Assembly (NCBI RefSeq): GCF_900753045.1
Contig: NZ_CAADXO010000017.1
Location: 10,236-74,235 of the forward strand
Reading direction: 5' to 3'
Origin: an uncultured Phascolarctobacterium sp.
GTDB taxonomy: Bacteria > Bacillota > Negativicutes > Acidaminococcales > Acidaminococcaceae
Length of the DNA stretch: 64,000 nt
Of the stretch, positions 26,611 through 35,500 are shown piece by piece. How positions within the stretch are numbered: position 1 is the first letter of the stretch; each line of letters begins with the position of its first letter. The notes beneath the pieces were generated by a model. It searched no databases. It worked only from the letters and a program-made list of their open reading frames with translations, and was not told the DNA's origin. The position numbers and the translations under genes are program-made.

Positions 26611-28503
26611 TCAGCCTTCTGCTTCTGCCAATTCGGAAAGATAAGCCCAGCGATCCACCATCTCATCCAGCTTTTGCTGCACTGCCTCCTGCTGCTTGGT
26701 TAAATCTGCCAAGCGGGTGAAGTCGCTGCCGCACTGGTTGATTTCCGCGCCCAGCATTTTCAGCTCTGCCTCGCTGCGCGCAATCTCCTGGTCCAAGCGC
26801 TCCAGCTCCAGGCGCTCGCCGTAGGTCATTTTCTTCTTCGCAGGCTCTTCGGCAGGCTTTGCCGCAGCCACCGGCTTAGCCTTTACAGGCTGCGTCTGCT
26901 GCGCGCTTTCCTCCTGCAGAGCTTCTACATAATCGCTGTAGCCGCCGATATAAGGCTTGATGCTGCCATCCTGCTCCAAAGCGAAAATCTTTTGCGCAAA
27001 ACGGTCGAGGAAATAACGGTCATGGGAAACGGCGATAACCGCACCGGCAAAGCTGTCCAGATAATCCTCCAAAACAGAAAGCGTCGGGATATCCAGATCA
27101 TTTGTCGGTTCGTCCAAAAGCAGCACGTTCGGTGCCGTCATCAGCACACGCAACAGATACAGACGGCGTTTTTCGCCACCACTGAGCTTGGACACCGGCA
27201 CCCATTGCAGCTCCGGCGGGAAGAGGAAGCGCTCCAACATCTGCGCCGCGCTGATGCGCTGGCCGTCTGCCGTTTCAATATAATTATTCGCTTCCTTGAT
27301 ATATTCCAGCACACGCATATTGCTGTCGGGGAACTCGCTGTGCTGCGCAAAATAGCCAATCTTAACTGTCTGGCCCACGCACATTTCGCCGCTCGTAGGC
27401 TGCAGCTTGCCGGCAATGATATCCATCAGCGTTGATTTTCCTGCACCGTTAGGACCGACGATGCCGATGCGGTCATTACGCAACAGGATATAGCTGAAAT
27501 CCTTGATATAATCCTTGCTGTCCCACACCATGCCGATGTCTTCCAGCTCGATGATTGTTTTGCCAAGACGGCTGCTGACAGAGGACATCTCCAGATTTGC
27601 TTCCGTCTTCACATTCTTCACTTCCGCCTCAATCTGGGCAAAGCGCTCCACGCGGTCCTTCTTTTTGGTGCGGCGTGCTTCCGCACCACGACTGATCCAT
27701 GCCAGCTCGCGGCGGTAAATATTGCGCAGCTTTTGCGCAGCAGAGGCCTCCGCAATGCGGCGTTCCTCACGCTTTTGCAGGAAAAGGCTGTAGTTTCCAA
27801 CATAAACATAGCCCTTACCGCCATCTATCTCCAAGGTGCGGTTAACAACACGATCAAAGAAATAACGGTCATGGGTTACCATCAGCAAAGCGCCCTTGCG
27901 CGCCAACAGCTTTTGCTCCAGCCAGGCAACAGTAGCGTTATCCATATGGTTGGTAGGCTCGTCCAAAATCAACAGATCCGAAGGACGCACCAGCACACCG
28001 GCCAAGGCCACACGCTTGCGCTGGCCGCCGCTCAGCTCGCCCATCTGCTGCTGCAGATTAGTAATGCCAAGCTGCGTGAGCACTGCCTTAGCTTCGCTTT
28101 CCAGCTGCCAGGCATATTTATCATCCATCTGCTGCTGCAAATCAAGCAAATTCTTTTGCAACTTTTTGTTATCAGGTTCGGCTGCAGCCTGCTCCACCGC
28201 AGTTTCGTAATCGCGCAACAGCACCATCAGCGGGGAATCACCTTTAAAAACCTGCTCCAAGACAGTTGCATCTGCCTCAAACGGCGGATCCTGCGGCAGA
28301 TATTCCATCACCACGCCGCCGGGAATCGTCAGCTTGCCGTCACCGGCCTCGTGATTGGCAATCATGCGCAGCAAAGTACTTTTACCGGTACCGTTGACAC
28401 CGATAATACCGTACTTGTCACCATCTTCTACGTTAAATGTAATATTTTCAAACAACAATCTGTCGCCATAGCTGTACGACAAATCCTCTGCACTTAAAAT
28501 CAT
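26611..28503 (-). CDS. uup: ABC-F family ATPase, Uup type
   Basis: 630 residues with two ABC domains and no membrane segment. Walker A GVNGTGKST (near 36) and GPNGAGKST; signatures LSGGQRKR and LSGGEKRR; Walker B LLILDEPTNHMD and LLLDEPTNDLD. The C-terminal coiled-coil domain (starting near MTYGERLELE, ~550) is the Uup-type nucleic-acid-binding tail. ABC-F proteins act on ribosomes; Uup also affects transposon excision and DNA structures. Confidence 0.93.
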   Translation of the reverse strand: MILSAEDLSYSYGDRLLFENITFNVEDGDKYGIIGVNGTGKSTLLRMIANHEAGDGKLTIPGGVVMEYLPQDPPFEADATVLEQVFKGDSPLMVLLRDYETAVEQAAAEPDNKKLQKNLLDLQQQMDDKYAWQLESEAKAVLTQLGITNLQQQMGELSGGQRKRVALAGVLVRPSDLLILDEPTNHMDNATVAWLEQKLLARKGALLMVTHDRYFFDRVVNRTLEIDGGKGYVYVGNYSLFLQKREERRIAEASAAQKLRNIYRRELAWISRGAEARRTKKKDRVERFAQIEAEVKNVKTEANLEMSSVSSRLGKTIIELEDIGMVWDSKDYIKDFSYILLRNDRIGIVGPNGAGKSTLMDIIAGKLQPTSGEMCVGQTVKIGYFAQHSEFPDSNMRVLEYIKEANNYIETADGQRISAAQMLERFLFPPELQWVPVSKLSGGEKRRLYLLRVLMTAPNVLLLDEPTNDLDIPTLSVLEDYLDSFAGAVIAVSHDRYFLDRFAQKIFALEQDGSIKPYIGGYSDYVEALQEESAQQTQPVKAKPVAAAKPAEEPAKKKMTYGERLELERLDQEIARSEAELKMLGAEINQCGSDFTRLADLTKQQEAVQQKLDEMVDRWAYLSELAEAEG

Positions 28504-28565
28504 TTTTCTTATCTCCCTGTGAAAAATTTACACTCTAAAATTATATCACGCCTGCGGTTAAAAGT

Positions 28566-28597
28566 AAAAAGGACGAACCGCCAAGGCTCGCCCTTCG
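28566..28597 (-). terminator. Terminator after the barnase-barstar genes
   Basis: Minus-strand hairpin GGGCGAGCC/GGTTCGTCC followed by TTTTTAC, about six bases after the barstar stop. Confidence 0.75.
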
Positions 28598-28602
28598 TAT
28601 TG

Positions 28603-28872
28603 CTATTTCACCGTTACCTGTAAATTTTCGTTTTCTTCCGCTGCGTCCTGCAAAACCTGCAGCAGCTGCTCGCCATACCAGCCAAGCTTTTCATTATCCG
28701 TAACGTTAGCAGGCACAATAATCTGCGTAGGCTCGGCGATTTCCGTCAGGCAATCATACAGAGCGTCTAAATTGGCGCCGTAGTACACAGGCAATGCCAG
28801 CGCGCTGCGCAGATATTTATGCAACGCAGGCACAGAGTGCAGGCGGTTTATATCTAAAGTTATTGTTCTCAT
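28603..28872 (-). CDS. Barstar family ribonuclease inhibitor
   Basis: 89 residues, barstar length. YYGANLDALYDCLTE (residues ~29-43) is the barstar helix that plugs the barnase active site. Located 44 bp after a barnase gene, so it should protect the cytoplasm from any unexported enzyme. Confidence 0.92.
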   Translation of the reverse strand: MRTITLDINRLHSVPALHKYLRSALALPVYYGANLDALYDCLTEIAEPTQIIVPANVTDNEKLGWYGEQLLQVLQDAAEENENLQVTVK

Positions 28873-28916
28873 AATCTTCTCCTTTTTGCTTACTAATCAC
28901 TAACCACTAATTACTA

Positions 28917-29447
28917 TCACTTTCCGTAAAGCTTGCTGAAGGACTTGTAGTGATCGCCGGTGTAGTAAATCAAGCCATCGTTGGAAAAGACGATGCGCTT
29001 CGCGTTACGATTGCCCTTCACATAATCAATATCGCATTCCTTCCAGTTACGGCCGTTTTTCTTCGGCAGCTTGCCTTCGTAATTGCCGTAGCGGTCACCG
29101 CCGATGGACTTGCCGGGTGCAACCTTGTCGAGGGTTCCTTTTGTCTGCCAGCCCAGCTTTTTGGCTTCATTTTTTGTAATATAGTTGTGTGGCAATCGCT
29201 TATATTCGTTGATATAGGCAGCAACGTGCTCCTTGTCGGTGTAGGCAGCGCTTTCGCTGATTTTGATTTTGCCGCTATTGGCCTTGACGTTGGCCGCAGT
29301 ATTCTGGCCGTTATTGCTTTTGGTTGTATTAACATTTGTTGTCTGGGTTGTCTGCTTGTCATTGGTCTTGGGGCTGTTACTGCCGCAGCCGACAATTATG
29401 CTGACGCTGAGCAGCATCGCCATGAAGAACGCTAAAAGTTTTTGCAT
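28917..29447 (-). CDS. Barnase-type ribonuclease with lipoprotein signal
   Basis: 176 residues. Residues 1-20 are a signal peptide ending in a lipobox (SIIVGC, Cys21). A Thr/Asn-rich linker (22-60) follows, then a barnase domain: LPHNYITKNEAKKLGW, APGKSIGGDRYGN, EGKLP. Catalytic residues match barnase Glu73, Arg87 and His102 as Glu137, Arg151 and His166. The enzyme would be lipid-anchored outside the cytoplasm, unlike freely secreted barnase. SD AAGGAG; barstar is encoded next. Confidence 0.92.
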   Translation of the reverse strand: MQKLLAFFMAMLLSVSIIVGCGSNSPKTNDKQTTQTTNVNTTKSNNGQNTAANVKANSGKIKISESAAYTDKEHVAAYINEYKRLPHNYITKNEAKKLGWQTKGTLDKVAPGKSIGGDRYGNYEGKLPKKNGRNWKECDIDYVKGNRNAKRIVFSNDGLIYYTGDHYKSFSKLYGK

Positions 29448-29494
29448 AAGGATGCTCCTTTCTTAAAAACCACCATCATTATAAGCTCTTGCGA

Positions 29495-30223
29495 TTACAT
29501 ATACATAGCCAGGAATTCATCCAATCTCTTTTCTTCTAATGTAGCTATGTAATCAGCAAACGGCTCAATATTACCATTTAATGCATATTCTTCTAAGCAT
29601 TTAAAATACTCTAATCTGTCAAGTTTAGGAATAGATACGGGTATAAGCCAGTTGGCCAATAATTGGTAATTCATTATCAATCTGCTTGTACGCCCGTTGC
29701 CGTCAATGAATGGATGAATACGTACAAATTCTGCATGCGTCCAAGCAGCTAAAGTAATAGGATCATCTTTATATTTCCATGTCAAATCCGCAAAAAAATT
29801 CTTTACCTGCCTATATGCTTCATTAGGCTCAGGCGGTATATGATTAGCGCCGGTAATTCGGACATTCACATTACGATAGAATCCGCCAGCAAAAATATTT
29901 TCCATTAAAATGCTATGAATATCTTTTGTCATTGCTTCGTCTAAAGGGAAACCATCAGCAATTTTCTGCTTGATAAATTCATATGCTTTTTTATGATTAA
30001 CAACCTCAAAAATTTCGCGCAAATGCTTGCCGCCAATAGAAATTCCATCTTCTAAGACCACTTTCGTTTCTAAAAGTGATAAGGTATTGCCTTCAATAGC
30101 TGTAGATTCATGAGTATACTCTAATTCGAAATTAGCTTCCCATTTAGCAAAAGCTAAAGAATCTACCTGCTTCGCACATTGATGATATTTTTCTGCTTTT
30201 TTTATAATGTTTTCATACTTCAT
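29495..30223 (-). CDS. Fic family protein (likely AMPylase) with N-terminal inhibitory motif
   Basis: 242 residues from ATG at 30223 (AGAGG seven bases upstream). The catalytic motif HPFIDGNGR is at 170-178. The inhibitory [S/T]xxxE[G/N] motif is N-terminal (S40-G45 in STAIEGN), so this is a self-inhibited class II Fic protein with no separate antitoxin needed. The flap (VRITGANHIPP) is present. Fic proteins transfer AMP or other phosphate-containing groups to target proteins. It follows the ArdC/Sel1 gene by 23 bp. Confidence 0.9.
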   Translation of the reverse strand: MKYENIIKKAEKYHQCAKQVDSLAFAKWEANFELEYTHESTAIEGNTLSLLETKVVLEDGISIGGKHLREIFEVVNHKKAYEFIKQKIADGFPLDEAMTKDIHSILMENIFAGGFYRNVNVRITGANHIPPEPNEAYRQVKNFFADLTWKYKDDPITLAAWTHAEFVRIHPFIDGNGRTSRLIMNYQLLANWLIPVSIPKLDRLEYFKCLEEYALNGNIEPFADYIATLEEKRLDEFLAMYM

Positions 30224-30246
30224 AAGTTTTCCTCTCATTCTATATT

Positions 30247-33200
30247 TTATGAAAAGATATCGGCTAATTTATCTGCCATATCAGAATTTAAGCCATCCGC
30301 TTTTTTATCCGATGTTTTTTCTTCATCATGCTGACTCTCATTATCAGATTGCAGCAATTCAAGCATTTTAATTTCAGCTTCCAAATCTCCGCTTTTTGCT
30401 GCTTCAGCTAACCATTTAATAGCATTATCTTTGCTTTTTTGCACAACAATACCATTAAGATATAAATCAGCCAGCTTTTTCCTGCAAGCAATACTGCCAC
30501 AATCTGCGCCCAGCATAAAAACCTCAACAGCACGTTTAGCAGCACCGTAATCTTTCTGTTGTAAATAGATATTGCCTAATAAATATGCTGCTTCGGCAGA
30601 ATCATTTGCAACAGCATCACGATAATAGTGCATTGCTTTATATGAGTCTTTTTTTACACCTATTCCCTGACTATAAAAAATTCCTAATTTGGTTAATACC
30701 AAACCTTTCATTTTTTTATTTTGAGTTAGTTTTAAAATTTTCTCATAACCGGCAATACATTTTTGGATATCTCTGTGAATATATAAAGATATATTAGCTA
30801 AATAATAAACTGCATCTATACTATTTTTCGCAGCAGCTTTTTCATACCAATATAATGCTTTCTCTATATTTTTTCCTATACCTATGCCTGCATCATACAT
30901 CTGCCCTACTTTTAAAATTGCATAAATATCATCTGCTTCCGCAGCCTTCTTATACCAATAAAAAGCTCCTGCCAGATTCTTTTTAATTACGTCTTTACCA
31001 TTTTCTAATAGCTTAGCCAATTCAAACTGTGCTTCAACATTACCATTTTCGGCAGACAATGTATACCAATGTTTCGCTTTCTCAATATCAATCAGTGTAC
31101 CAATACCGCTAAAATATTGCTGTGCCACTAAAAACTGCGCCTGCGCATCTCCTGCTTCAGCAACCTTTTCCCGCCAAGATAATGCTTCTGCATAATCAAC
31201 ATCTATGCCATAACCATTGTAATAACATTTAGCTAACATAAGTTGAGCCATTTGATATTCATTTTCTGCATCATCAGTAATATCATAAATTAAATCATCA
31301 TCAATTTTATAATTCCAGTAATCTTGCAGTAATAAGTCATACATTTTATTAAAAGCTTGCTTATCATATATATTGTCATTATAAGCAGCAAGCCTATAAT
31401 TTTCAAAGGCTTTATCTAAATCTCGTTTTACACCTAAGCCATAAAAATAGCATTCAGCCAGATGATAATACATATGATATTCGCAACCATCTTTAGCTTT
31501 TTCAAAACATTTAACAGCTTTACTGTAATCCTGTTTTACTAAATTACCTGCATAATACAGTTCTCCCAGAACAAACAAAAAATCATCATCATTTTCTTTA
31601 TCTATATTAATATAATTTTCGATAAAATCTTTAATGATGGTATTATCAATACCTAATCCGTAATAATAGCACTTTACTAAGCCATAGCCAGCCTTAATAT
31701 ATCCTTGCTCGTATGCTTTCAAATAATATTCTGTTGCTAATCCCCTGTCTTCTTCAACACCAATCCCATCCCAATAACAGTTAGCTAATTCATATTGACC
31801 AGCATCACATTCTAATGCTGCTGACTTTTTAAACCAATAGATTGCCTTTTCAAGATTTCGTTCTATACCTCTAGCATACCTAAAAGCAAAGCCAACATCA
31901 TATTGTGCATGCGCATGTCCGTTTTCTGCTGCAAACAAATAGTAGTCATAGGCTTTTTCATAATTAATTTTTACTCCATATCCAAAGTCATAAAAATATC
32001 CTAGTAAATAATTCGCCTCAACATTTCCTAATTCAGCAGCAATCTTTAAATACCTTAATGATTCTGCATATTTTTCTTGGCGATAAATGCTATAACCCTT
32101 TTTATATATCAAATCACTGTCTATTGCCTCTATTGCATCTTCGTAGCCTGCTAAAAATGCTTCAATATAATATTCTTGTGATCTTTCACTATCCGCTTTC
32201 ACGCCTAAGCCATATTCATAACAATATCCTAAAGGATAATAAGCATCATAGTTTCCTAACTCAACGGCTTTTTTATACCAGTACACAGCTTCATCATAAT
32301 TTGGTATATCTAATTCCTCACTGCAAATATTTCCTAAAATATAACAAGCATCGTTATCTTCTAAATTCGCTAATCTCTCAAACCATTTATACGCTTCATA
32401 AAGGTTATATTCTACTCCAATGCCATTATGGTACCAATCAGCAAGGATTTCTATAGCTTCTTTATACCCCAATTCAGCAGCTTGTTCAAAGTACTCTACA
32501 GCACTCTCGTAATTCTCTTCTCTATAATACGACAAACCTAATTCATATAACTCTTTACCACGTTGATCATCATCTTCAGTATCAATATCTATGCCTATAT
32601 TTTCTTCATCCAAGTAAGATAATACATCGCTAATAATCTTGTTAGCTGTTTTAGTAATCGTCTCTAAGCTTGAACGCAAAATATCAAGCTGCTTATCTTT
32701 GCTCCAATCAGCAACATAGCCAAAACTATTTTTAGATGAATCTATGCCAAAATAACTACAAACAGAATAGGCTACGCTCTCAGCCTCTACTTCCTTAGTA
32801 TTTTTATCTGCCTTAGATTCTTTATGTAATAATTCATGTGTAATCTCGTGAACCAACGTCAAAAGATTCTGCGACTGACTCATACCAATATTTAAAGCTA
32901 TTCGTCTACCATGATAGCAAATACCATCACAACCTTTTAACTTTTCAAATTCAACCGGTAACGGAGAGGCTGAAACCAAAGCATTAAACAATAAATCATA
33001 ATTCTTGCAATCGCCATAGAGATTATGCCAAGGAATATGACCATCAGGTAATTCTTCGCCCTCAGTCTGACTTATATCAAAAATGCAAACCTCTTTAAAA
33101 CCACGCATTCCGCCTTCTCCGAAACGCGGAGCCAAAATGCGAATTGCCTTTTCTCCTTTTTTGACATGCCTGTTAAAATCTCTCTTCCACTGAACATAAC

Positions 33201-33381
33201 CTGCTAATTTAGTAGCATTAGGACATTGTTCATAAATAAGCTGCCAATTATAACTGGAAAATGTATGAAACTTTGCCATTACTTCCAAGTAATGTTTAAA
33301 ATTATCCTCTTCAAAAATTTCTCTCACGCCATTTTGCAAGCGATCAATAATTTTATCAATATTTTTGTTCTCATTCTCCAT
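30247..33381 (-). CDS. ArdC-like/zincin metallopeptidase domain fused to a long Sel1-repeat array
   Basis: 1044 residues from ATG at 33381. Residues ~5-90 resemble the ArdC N-terminal ssDNA-binding domain (SYNWQLIYEQCP, VQWKRDFNRHVKKGEKAIRIL). A zinc-peptidase motif follows (LVHEITHELLHK near 176-187, third ligand in EAESVAY), as in ArdC/ImmA-type proteins. From ~265 to ~1000 there are roughly 18-20 Sel1-like repeats (YLGYFYDFGYGV-, AxYWYKKAAE-type units). The tail is charged and disordered. ArdC proteins are antirestriction factors on mobile elements; fusion to Sel1 repeats is not an arrangement I recognise. Operon with two unknown genes upstream and fic downstream. Confidence 0.75.
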   Translation of the reverse strand: MENENKNIDKIIDRLQNGVREIFEEDNFKHYLEVMAKFHTFSSYNWQLIYEQCPNATKLAGYVQWKRDFNRHVKKGEKAIRILAPRFGEGGMRGFKEVCIFDISQTEGEELPDGHIPWHNLYGDCKNYDLLFNALVSASPLPVEFEKLKGCDGICYHGRRIALNIGMSQSQNLLTLVHEITHELLHKESKADKNTKEVEAESVAYSVCSYFGIDSSKNSFGYVADWSKDKQLDILRSSLETITKTANKIISDVLSYLDEENIGIDIDTEDDDQRGKELYELGLSYYREENYESAVEYFEQAAELGYKEAIEILADWYHNGIGVEYNLYEAYKWFERLANLEDNDACYILGNICSEELDIPNYDEAVYWYKKAVELGNYDAYYPLGYCYEYGLGVKADSERSQEYYIEAFLAGYEDAIEAIDSDLIYKKGYSIYRQEKYAESLRYLKIAAELGNVEANYLLGYFYDFGYGVKINYEKAYDYYLFAAENGHAHAQYDVGFAFRYARGIERNLEKAIYWFKKSAALECDAGQYELANCYWDGIGVEEDRGLATEYYLKAYEQGYIKAGYGLVKCYYYGLGIDNTIIKDFIENYINIDKENDDDFLFVLGELYYAGNLVKQDYSKAVKCFEKAKDGCEYHMYYHLAECYFYGLGVKRDLDKAFENYRLAAYNDNIYDKQAFNKMYDLLLQDYWNYKIDDDLIYDITDDAENEYQMAQLMLAKCYYNGYGIDVDYAEALSWREKVAEAGDAQAQFLVAQQYFSGIGTLIDIEKAKHWYTLSAENGNVEAQFELAKLLENGKDVIKKNLAGAFYWYKKAAEADDIYAILKVGQMYDAGIGIGKNIEKALYWYEKAAAKNSIDAVYYLANISLYIHRDIQKCIAGYEKILKLTQNKKMKGLVLTKLGIFYSQGIGVKKDSYKAMHYYRDAVANDSAEAAYLLGNIYLQQKDYGAAKRAVEVFMLGADCGSIACRKKLADLYLNGIVVQKSKDNAIKWLAEAAKSGDLEAEIKMLELLQSDNESQHDEEKTSDKKADGLNSDMADKLADIFS

Positions 33382-33422
33382 GACAAACACATCCTATTCA
33401 ATCCATATTATTTATATTTCAT

Positions 33423-34004
33423 TCAAGGTCCTGATACTACAAAAAATTCCGCATTCTGATTTTCATCTATCATTTTTCTTACATAGTGAATAAAACGACT
33501 ATAAAAATCTATAAGCACGGCTTTTTTAGGAAGCATATATATTAATTTTTCTTCAAGAGGTATTGTATCATCAAAGCATATTCGTAAGCTGATATTACGA
33601 TAAGCCTTAATGGCACGATTCAAATCAATAATCTCATGTATTCGTGAACTATGCGTATTACCTTCCAACAACATCACAAGCTCTTCTAGCTCTTGTAATA
33701 TCTGCTCAACAACACTTAACAGATAAAAATTATCACCACAATGCTCAAATTCATCAGCAGGCATATAAGTGTCTTGATTATATTTTGCATCAAAGTAACG
33801 TGCAAAAATATCCTCCAGCAAAAAGGCTGAATCATCTTCATCTATAGAAATATGAACCTTAAAATTGACTTCACCACTATTACCGTCAGATATTCCGTAC
33901 CACACATAAGAATGGTCATCGTGTTCTCCGGTATATATCGGTATACGATCCTCATCTATTAAGATATACTCTTCAGATTCAGGTATGTTTATCTTGTTAG
34001 CCAT
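33423..34004 (-). CDS. Unknown acidic protein upstream of the ArdC/Sel1 gene
   Basis: 193 residues from ATG at 34004, with GGGAG six bases upstream. Acidic N-terminal half with beta-type segments (YVWYGISDGNSGEVNFKVHISID), helical C-terminal half. No signal peptide, membrane helix or catalytic motif visible. Family not recognised. Its size, acidity and position would suit an immunity or adaptor protein, but that is speculation. Confidence 0.65.
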   Translation of the reverse strand: MANKINIPESEEYILIDEDRIPIYTGEHDDHSYVWYGISDGNSGEVNFKVHISIDEDDSAFLLEDIFARYFDAKYNQDTYMPADEFEHCGDNFYLLSVVEQILQELEELVMLLEGNTHSSRIHEIIDLNRAIKAYRNISLRICFDDTIPLEEKLIYMLPKKAVLIDFYSRFIHYVRKMIDENQNAEFFVVSGP

Positions 34005-34023
34005 AAAACGCTCCCTCAATACG

Positions 34024-34683
34024 TTACATATCCAACTGCAAAAGTTTAAGTTCGTCCTCAAAATTCAAATCAAATACTTCGCCGCTCTTAGATAATAAGC
34101 CTAACGCAAATGCTTTAACAACTAACAATTGCCGTATATTTATATCATCAGTCCAAGTATAAAAATGATAGGTATTTATTCCATATTTCTTCAAACACTC
34201 CGTAAAACATTTTGCTACAGCATACGCAAAATCGCTTAACCAAATTTTAGTTTTATACGCCTTGTTTTCACTATCACTAGATCTTTTAACAGTAATATTC
34301 AGCATAGCATCAGGCTTATTAAAATAGTGCAAATCAAAATTTATATTCCATTCATAAGTTCCAGGCTCTTCGTCCCACATAAAGCTAACTTTTTCAGGGA
34401 CGCTAGCCCATTCATTGCCATCATTATCGATAAATGGACCTTCATATTCTTCTGTTTCAATAAAAAATTTTTCATACTGGTTATCATAGTCAAAGAAAAA
34501 ATAAGCTGCTTCTAATAAACCGGTCGGAATACTAGTATGCCAAATTGTAGCAACATATGACGTAAATTCTATAGCATTTATGTAGCACTTAACATCAGCC
34601 CAGCCTGCTTCTCGCGGCAAAACTTCAAATTTTACAGGACAGTCTTCTCGTATAACTACATTATTCCAATCTATACTATTCAC
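34024..34683 (-). CDS. Unknown protein, first gene of the ArdC/Sel1/Fic operon
   Basis: 219 residues starting at GTG (34683), with AGGAGG eight bases upstream. Rich in aromatic and acidic residues (FFFDYDNQYEKFF, FMWDEEPGTYEWNINFDLHYF), predominantly beta in appearance, with a helical C-terminus. No known motif. Short gaps to the next genes support one transcript. Confidence 0.65.
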   Translation of the reverse strand: MNSIDWNNVVIREDCPVKFEVLPREAGWADVKCYINAIEFTSYVATIWHTSIPTGLLEAAYFFFDYDNQYEKFFIETEEYEGPFIDNDGNEWASVPEKVSFMWDEEPGTYEWNINFDLHYFNKPDAMLNITVKRSSDSENKAYKTKIWLSDFAYAVAKCFTECLKKYGINTYHFYTWTDDINIRQLLVVKAFALGLLSKSGEVFDLNFEDELKLLQLDM

Positions 34684-34782
34684 AACCTATCCCTCCTATC
34701 TTCTTCTCATTATATCATATACAAAAAATCGGCGCACCATATCATGATACGCCACCCACCCCAAAAGTTCACAAGTGATTCC

Positions 34783-34906
34783 TTGAAAAAATCTCCGCTT
34801 TATGTTATATTATGAGTAAGAAGACAACCGCCCACAAGGTGGTTTGCCGCTTGAATTTGGTTTGAAAAACCGCCTTGTAGCTCGCAAATTACAGAGGCGG
34901 TTTTTC
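34783..34906 (+). ncRNA. Type I antitoxin RNA, locus A (promoter and RNA)
   Basis: TTGAAA (34783-34788), 17 bases, TATATT (34806-34811). Predicted RNA ~34819-34906 begins with the GACAACCGCCCACAAGGTGG hairpin and ends with terminator CCGCC(T)/(A)GGCGG plus T5. It faces a decayed toxin gene. Confidence 0.75.
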
Positions 34907-34916
34907 TATGTCTAGA

Positions 34917-34980
34917 CTATCTGCTGTACTGAAAGATAAAAGTCAGCAATTCTACGATGAAGATTCAACTAAAAAAACAG
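34917..34980 (-). pseudogene. Decayed holin-like type I toxin gene, locus A
   Basis: The minus strand retains the toxin 3' half (IFIV-ELLTFIFQ then stop at 34917-34919) but has an in-frame TGA before it and has lost the start and ribosome-binding site. Compare the intact copy at 35163-35249. Confidence 0.8.
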
Positions 34981-35024
34981 CACTACTACCAATACGCGCC
35001 CTCCAAAAGTTCACAAGTAATTCC

Positions 35025-35152
35025 TTGAAAAAAACTCCGCTTCATGTTATATTATAAATAAAGAAGACAACCGCCCACAAGGTGGGTTGCCTGTTGGTGT
35101 TTAGCTAGAAAGCCGCCCCGCCAAACCTGCAAAGTTTTGGGGCGGTTTTTCT
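35025..35152 (+). ncRNA. Type I antitoxin RNA, locus B (promoter and RNA)
   Basis: TTGAAA (35025-35030), 17 bases, TATATT (35048-35053). RNA ~35060-35152: a 5' hairpin CCGCCCACAAGGTGGG, then terminator CCGCCCC/GGGGCGG with T5. It ends about 10 bases past the toxin stop on the opposite strand, so the two transcripts overlap at their 3' ends as in txpA/RatA. Confidence 0.82.
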
Positions 35153-35162
35153 ATGTCCGAGA

Positions 35163-35249
35163 TTACTTTCTGTTCTGAAAAATGAACGTCAGCAATGCTA
35201 CGATAAAAATTTCAAAAGACATTAAGTCCTGAAAACTGAAATATACCAT
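35163..35249 (-). CDS. Holin-like type I toxin (28 aa), locus B
   Basis: A 28-residue single-helix membrane peptide: DLMSF near residue 8, then IFIVALLTFIFQ and a short basic end (NRK). GGAGGTGAT lies eight bases before the ATG. It belongs to the putative holin-like toxin/TxpA-type group, which depolarises membranes when overproduced. Near-identical peptides occur at 56789-56875 and 58688-58774. The promoter is TTGTAT-17-TAAAAT (35449-35421), giving a ~165-nt leader. Confidence 0.85.
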   Translation of the reverse strand: MVYFSFQDLMSFEIFIVALLTFIFQNRK

Positions 35250-35420
35250 AGACATCACCTCCATTCCGAAGAATTTCGGCAATGCCACCCTGCAGTGGTT
35301 CGTGTCAATCCAATCGGCTACGCCTCTTGGGACACTATCACATGGCGCGCATATACCAATCAGCAGCGTCCTATGGACTTGCTTCTTGGATGCGCCCGCA
35401 ACACGGTTGTCTTAAAACAT

Positions 35421-35449
35421 ATTTTAGCATATAAAACAAAAACATACAA
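35421..35449 (-). promoter_or_regulatory. Toxin promoter, locus B
   Basis: Minus-strand TTGTAT (35444-35449), 17 bases, TAAAAT (35421-35426). The -35 lies inside the 3' arm of the terminator of the fumarate reductase-like gene. Confidence 0.6.
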
Positions 35450-35490
35450 CGAACAAGCTGTGAAGTTTGCCGTTGTATGTTTTTTATTTA
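35440..35490 (-). terminator. Terminator after the fumarate reductase-like flavoprotein gene
   Basis: Stem ACATACAACG/CGTTGTATGT followed by T5GT4 on the minus strand. Its T-rich flanks also allow plus-strand termination. Confidence 0.85.
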
Positions 35491-35500
35491 TATCTTGTTT

